Positions 6,054 to 8,824 of a DNA stretch of 8,824 nucleotides are shown here, in pieces (within the stretch, counting starts at the first letter, position 1; the number at the start of each line of letters is the position of its first letter). Under the pieces are notes generated by a model that was given only the letters and a program-made list of their open reading frames with translations, made no database searches and was not told the DNA's origin. The translations under genes and the position numbers were made by a program. Source of the DNA: RGIG5270 sp045657185 (lineage in GTDB: Bacteria > Verrucomicrobiota > Lentisphaeria > Victivallales > Victivallaceae). The stretch spans positions 1-8,824 of the forward strand of contig JAZOSO010000124.1 of assembly GCA_045657185.1 (NCBI GenBank), read 5' to 3'.

Positions 6054-7007
6054 TTAATGTTTAATATAGAAAAGTGTAGAAACTGATTTTCCGTCATGGA
6101 TGCGGCGGATTGCCTCACCCAGAAGCGGTGCTACACTTACGACTCTGATTTTACCGCCGAGATCATCAGTCTGCGGAACAGCATCGGTAGTAATAAGCTG
6201 TTCGATCTCAGGGGTTGCGAGAAGTTTTTCTTTGCCTTTTTCACCGAGCATGCAGTGAGAAATGGCGCAATAAATCTTTTTGGCACCTTTTTCTTTAAGA
6301 ATTTTTGCGGCTGCGCAAAGAGTGCCTGCGGTACTTGTCAGGTCATCGGTGATGACGCAAACTTTGTCCTTGACTTCACCGACCAGGTGGCTGGAAGCAA
6401 CAGTGGTGGCGTTGATGCGGCGTTTGGCAACAACGGCAAAACCGCCTTCGAGCATGTCGCAGTAGTACATAGCCATTTTGGCAGAACCTGAGTCGGGAGC
6501 GACAACGACAGGATCGGGACCGAGGATTTCTTTAAGCACAGGAACGAGAACGGGGCGTGCATAAAGGTGATCCATCGGAATATCAAAGAAACCCTGAATC
6601 TGCTGTGAGTGCAAATCCAATGTAATAAGTCTGTCAGCACCTGCGGCAGTAATCATATTGGCGACAAGTTTGGATGAAATGGGGACTCTGGGCTTGTCTT
6701 TGCGGTCCTGACGGGCATAACCGTAGTAGGGCAGAACAGCGGTGATGCGTGCGGCGGAAGCGCGGCGTGCGGCATCAATCATAATAAGCATTTCCATCAG
6801 ATTATCATTGACAGGAGCGCATGTCGGCTGAATGATAAAAACATCAGCGGTACGGACATTTTCTTCAAATTGACAGAAGCACTCCCCATCGGGGAAACGG
6901 GTAAGATGCACTTTGCCGAGCGAAAGACCCAAATAATCGGCAATGGCCTGCGACAACTCCGGATTGGCGGAGCCGGAATAGACACAAATGTGCGATGACA
7001 GTTTCAT
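6054..7007 (-). CDS. prs: ribose-phosphate pyrophosphokinase (PRPP synthetase)
   Basis: The 317-residue enzyme makes PRPP from ribose 5-phosphate and ATP for nucleotide, histidine and tryptophan synthesis. It matches class I length and motifs: FPDGE at 38-42, ENVR at 49-52, YYGYARQDRK at 94-103, catalytic-region H133 in DLHSQQIQGFF, and the flexible-loop KRR at 195-197. Two substrate loops differ from the common forms. The pyrophosphate-loop region reads PDSGSAKMA (171-179) where PD-x-GG-x-x-R is usual. The PRPP/ribose-phosphate loop reads DDLTSTAGT (221-229) where the usual Asp before TAGT or TGGT is serine. The start is chosen by AGGAAAG 7 nt upstream and the N-terminal alignment. It is first in the block, 35 nt before rplY. 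Confidence 0.95.
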   Translation of the reverse strand: MKLSSHICVYSGSANPELSQAIADYLGLSLGKVHLTRFPDGECFCQFEENVRTADVFIIQPTCAPVNDNLMEMLIMIDAARRASAARITAVLPYYGYARQDRKDKPRVPISSKLVANMITAAGADRLITLDLHSQQIQGFFDIPMDHLYARPVLVPVLKEILGPDPVVVAPDSGSAKMAMYYCDMLEGGFAVVAKRRINATTVASSHLVGEVKDKVCVITDDLTSTAGTLCAAAKILKEKGAKKIYCAISHCMLGEKGKEKLLATPEIEQLITTDAVPQTDDLGGKIRVVSVAPLLGEAIRRIHDGKSVSTLFYIKH

Positions 7008-7119
7008 TTTTCCACTTTCCTGCTTTAAACGTTAATTCAAAAAACTTTAATTGAGCAGCAGGATGTTTTGCCGTGGGGATACAGAGACAATTCAAGTGTA
7101 TGTAACACCTTATGGGGTA

Positions 7120-7143
7120 GCGTTTTACATAGCTAAAACGCTG
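7120..7143. promoter_or_regulatory. operator-like 9-bp inverted repeat upstream of prs
   Basis: AGCGTTTTA at 7120-7128 is perfectly repeated in inverse at 7135-7143, with a 6-nt centre (CATAGC). No T-run follows in either direction, so it is unlikely to be a terminator. It lies between and across the elements of the candidate prs promoter. A repressor site is the simplest reading, but no regulator can be named. Confidence 0.45.
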
Positions 7144-7157
7144 TCCGTATTGTCAAG
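7127..7157 (-). promoter_or_regulatory. candidate promoter for the prs-dnaB block
   Basis: A perfect -35 TTGACA (7157-7152) is followed after 19 nt by TATGTA (7132-7127), a four-of-six match to the -10 consensus. The spacer is longer than ideal, but the -10 box falls in the inverted repeat at 7120-7143. Transcription would begin about 110 nt before prs. A further weak candidate lies upstream, TTGCAT (7240-7235) with TATATT (7218-7213). The interval 7008-7336 holds no convincing gene. Confidence 0.4.
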
Positions 7158-7325
7158 TATTTGTACGGTACGGTCAATTCCTTTTGCAGAATTAAGGTTT
7201 TTAAAGTTACATAATATAGCACACATTTTTAAAAATGCAAATAAATTAAAAAATATGCTGCTGTGACTTTCGGTTTCCCGGAACGGTAGGATTTGTAAAA
7301 CTAAATACAAGCCTCTGAAAAGAAT

Positions 7326-7346
7326 CAGAAATAATCTTAATTTCTG
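7326..7346 (-). terminator. weak candidate terminator overlapping the crcB stop
   Basis: CAGAAAT and ATTTCTG form a 7-bp stem around a 7-nt loop that overlaps the crcB stop codon. On the minus strand it is followed by GATTCTTTTC, only a poor T-run. It is the only hairpin seen just after crcB, and the stem is A-T-rich. Confidence 0.25.
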
Positions 7347-7717
7347 AAAATTATTTTTGCCAGGTAAAAACCGATAGCGGCAGCTGCCAGTCCGCCGAAG
7401 TTGTGTAATAAGACATTCATACAGAATTTAGAATACAGTGCATCTGTGAAATATTTTACACTTTCCAGCGCAAATGTGCTGAAAGTGGTAAATGCGCCGA
7501 GAAATCCGATGAATAAAACCGGGAAATATTCCTGAAAACCGGAAAATTTATTTCTGCACATAACAAAACAGAAACCTGCAAGAAAAGAACCTGCAATATT
7601 TACAGCCAAAGTCGCCCAAAATGATTCAGATACAAACATGCTTATAGTTTTTACTGCTGTATATCTTGTCAATGTTCCGATGACTCCGGCGATGCTGATA
7701 AGAAGAATTATTTTCAT
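7337..7717 (-). CDS. crcB: fluoride channel CrcB/Fluc
   Basis: The 126-residue membrane protein is a dual-topology fluoride export channel with four hydrophobic segments, near 2-20, 32-53, 64-86 and 100-123. Hallmarks are GVIGTLTRY at 11-19, VNIAGSFLAGF with the conserved Asn at 40, and GFLGAFTTFSTF at 71-82, the broken third helix with pore phenylalanines F79 and F82. It is a single gene, so it should form a homodimer. The ATG has AAGGAT at 7730-7725 and its own promoter upstream. It follows the same strand as prs, separated by 329 nt, and is divergent from the TetR gene. Confidence 0.94.
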   Translation of the reverse strand: MKIILLISIAGVIGTLTRYTAVKTISMFVSESFWATLAVNIAGSFLAGFCFVMCRNKFSGFQEYFPVLFIGFLGAFTTFSTFALESVKYFTDALYSKFCMNVLLHNFGGLAAAAIGFYLAKIIFRN

Positions 7718-7750
7718 TTTAACAATCCTTATACATATTATTTATATGAT

Positions 7751-7779
7751 AATATACTTTTCATCTTGTATTTTTTCAA
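7751..7779 (-). promoter_or_regulatory. sigma-70-type promoter of crcB
   Basis: TTGAAA (7779-7774) and TATATT (7756-7751) are separated by exactly 17 nt. Each is close to consensus. The predicted transcript has a leader of only about 27 nt before the ATG, carrying AAGGAT. That is too short to hold a fluoride riboswitch, and no such fold was recognised further upstream. Confidence 0.55.
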
Positions 7780-7930
7780 TTGTAAAGAACGGGATTTTCT
7801 AATATTCTGTTTTTTATTGCAGATTTGCGTTTACTGGGGGGCATGTCGCGGCGGTTACGGCAAGGGGTAAGGGGAAGCATGGTATACTGAGAACTTTGTC
7901 AGATTTTCTCAAAAAACTTTTATTCTGCAC

Positions 7931-7958
7931 TTGTATTCTTGATTTTTGCAGTTATATT
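7931..7958 (+). promoter_or_regulatory. candidate promoter of the tetR-hcp unit
   Basis: TATATT at 7953-7958 is a good -10 box. A weak -35 (TTGTAT, 7931-7936) lies 16 nt before it. The start would fall in the palindrome at 7961-7980, about 40 nt before the TetR ATG. The poor -35 could mean dependence on an activator. Confidence 0.35.
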
Positions 7959-7960
7959 AA

Positions 7961-7980
7961 GTTAGTGAATGATAACTAAC
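7961..7980. promoter_or_regulatory. putative TetR operator
   Basis: GTTAGT and ACTAAC form inverted 6-bp arms around an 8-nt centre, immediately after the -10 box and 24 nt before the TetR start codon. Size and position fit autorepression by the adjacent TetR-family protein. The link is inferred from position only. Confidence 0.4.
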
Positions 7981-8003
7981 AGCGATCAAGACAGGAGAAG
8001 ATC

Positions 8004-8573
8004 ATGGATTGGAGCAAACGGCAGAAAGAGATTATTGAGGCGGCAATTTCCCTGATTGCCCAAAATGGGATCGAAGGTTTGACAACAAAAGCCCTTGCTG
8101 CAGCCGTTGGGATTTCTGAACCGGCTTTGTATCGGCATTTTTCTAATAAAGCCGAAATCGTCCAGGCGGTGATTGGGTGTTTCGATGATGACGTGGAAAA
8201 TTTAAAGAATACACAACGCGGATGGCAATTCATCAAGGCTTTTTTTACTCATCGCATTGAACAAGTAAAAACCGAACCGGCATTGGCGAACATGATCTAT
8301 TCTGAAGAATTATTTATCCACAACAGCGATTATGCCGATCTTATGAAAGAGATGATGCACAAGCACTGGAACATGATAATGGAAAATATTGTCATTGCAT
8401 CAAAGAATGGAGTCATCAGAAATGACATTGCTCCGGAAATGATTTTCCGTATGCTTGCCGGTTCCTTGCGTTTGTTGATAAAACAGTATGGAATGAGCGG
8501 TAAAGCATTTGATTTATGTTCTGAAAGTACTATTTTGTTTGATACATGGGATACACTTTTTAAGATAAAATAA
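8004..8573 (+). CDS. TetR/AcrR-family transcriptional regulator
   Basis: The 189-residue protein has a typical TetR N-terminal DNA-binding domain at about 6-55: IIEAAISLIAQNGIEGLTTKALAAAVGISEPALYRHFSNKAEIVQAVI, split here as helix 1 (9-20), helix-turn-helix (about 28-46) and the conserved YRHFxNKxEI end (43-52). The rest is a helical ligand or dimerisation domain with no recognisable pocket signature. AGGAGAAG at 7993-8000 and ATG at 8004 set the start. An operator-like palindrome lies just upstream, and hcp begins 28 nt downstream without a terminator. It therefore probably controls itself and hcp in response to a nitrosative or redox signal, which is inferred from context. Confidence 0.92.
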   Translation: MDWSKRQKEIIEAAISLIAQNGIEGLTTKALAAAVGISEPALYRHFSNKAEIVQAVIGCFDDDVENLKNTQRGWQFIKAFFTHRIEQVKTEPALANMIYSEELFIHNSDYADLMKEMMHKHWNMIMENIVIASKNGVIRNDIAPEMIFRMLAGSLRLLIKQYGMSGKAFDLCSESTILFDTWDTLFKIK

Positions 8574-8601
8574 CCGTCAATGTCCAACCAGGAGGTATAA
8601 A

Positions 8602-8824
8602 ATGGAAGAAAAAATGTTCTGTTTTCAATGTCAGGAAGCTTGCCGAAACACCGGATGTACCCTTGCGGGAATGTGCGGTAAAAAAGCTGAAACTGCAAAT
8701 TTGATGGATGAACTCATCTGGCAACTCAAACTTATCGCTCTGACCCGGAATGCTGACAGGCAGCTTGGACGTTTTATTGTAAAGTCTCTTTTTATGACCA
8801 TTACCAATGTCAATTTTAACAATG
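8602..8824 (+). CDS. hcp: hybrid cluster protein (hydroxylamine reductase), N-terminal part
   Basis: The gene runs off the window after 74 codons. The N-terminus carries MFCFQCQEACRNTGC then TLAGMCGK, giving C7-x2-C10-x8-C19-x5-C25. This spacing is that of the class I Hcp proteins of strict anaerobes, which hold a [4Fe-4S] cluster, unlike the longer spacing of the E. coli type. Hcp carries a second, hybrid Fe-S-O cluster further on (not in view) and detoxifies NO or hydroxylamine. An additional Cys at position 14, where alanine is common, is unusual. AGGAGGT at 8590-8596 is an ideal Shine-Dalgarno. The gene follows the TetR gene by 28 nt. Confidence 0.93.
   Translation, partial: MEEKMFCFQCQEACRNTGCTLAGMCGKKAETANLMDELIWQLKLIALTRNADRQLGRFIVKSLFMTITNVNFNN

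Noticed and set aside
7125..7310. 61-codon minus-strand ORF between prs and crcB
   Set aside because: It covers the prs promoter region and A+T-rich DNA, has no clear ribosome binding site and resembles no known family.
7718..8003. Fluoride riboswitch upstream of crcB
   Set aside because: I looked for the conserved GAUGG/AUAAAC-type pattern on the minus strand and did not find it; the promoter also leaves too short a leader.
1..8824. CRISPR array, tRNA, rRNA, insertion sequence or prophage
   Set aside because: No regularly spaced repeats, no cloverleaf or CCA-ended candidate, no transposase, integrase or phage-like reading frame was seen.

Overview
The window is a stretch of bacterial chromosome of moderate G+C (judged by eye, not computed) and is mostly ordinary housekeeping DNA. 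A class I-type (4Fe-4S) hybrid cluster protein at the right edge points to a strict anaerobe. The gene order and the style of the intergenic hairpins suggest a gut-type member of the Planctomycetes-Verrucomicrobia-Lentisphaerota group, perhaps Lentisphaerota. That placement is an inference and was not tested by any search.

Left region (1-1870): a leader holds two elaborate hairpins (69-112 and 144-200). It is followed by a tightly coupled plus-strand pair, a xylose-isomerase-like TIM-barrel protein (233-1132) and a PHP-domain phosphoesterase-like protein (1134-1790). The pair ends in a strong hairpin terminator (1818-1865).

Central region (1910-7157): a minus-strand block of eight genes is read right to left as prs, rplY, pth, rpsF, ssb, rpsR, rplI, dnaB. 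Gaps are 12-56 nt with no convincing internal terminator. It joins PRPP synthesis, ribosomal proteins L25, S6, S18 and L9, peptidyl-tRNA recycling, single-strand DNA binding and the replicative helicase. Points of note are a TTG start for rpsF with its Shine-Dalgarno inside a small hairpin, a G8 tract in place of a normal Shine-Dalgarno before dnaB, a pth start with no Shine-Dalgarno, a zinc-type S18, and a promoter-overlapping 9-bp inverted repeat about 120 bp before prs.

Right region (7158-8824): a fluoride channel gene (crcB/fluC, minus strand) has its own promoter and no recognisable fluoride riboswitch. Divergent from it is a TetR-family regulator gene with an operator-like palindrome just after its presumed -10 box. 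After 28 nt comes the start of hcp (hybrid cluster protein/hydroxylamine reductase), which runs off the window. TetR and hcp look like one nitrosative-stress transcription unit. No mobile element, CRISPR array, tRNA or rRNA was seen.
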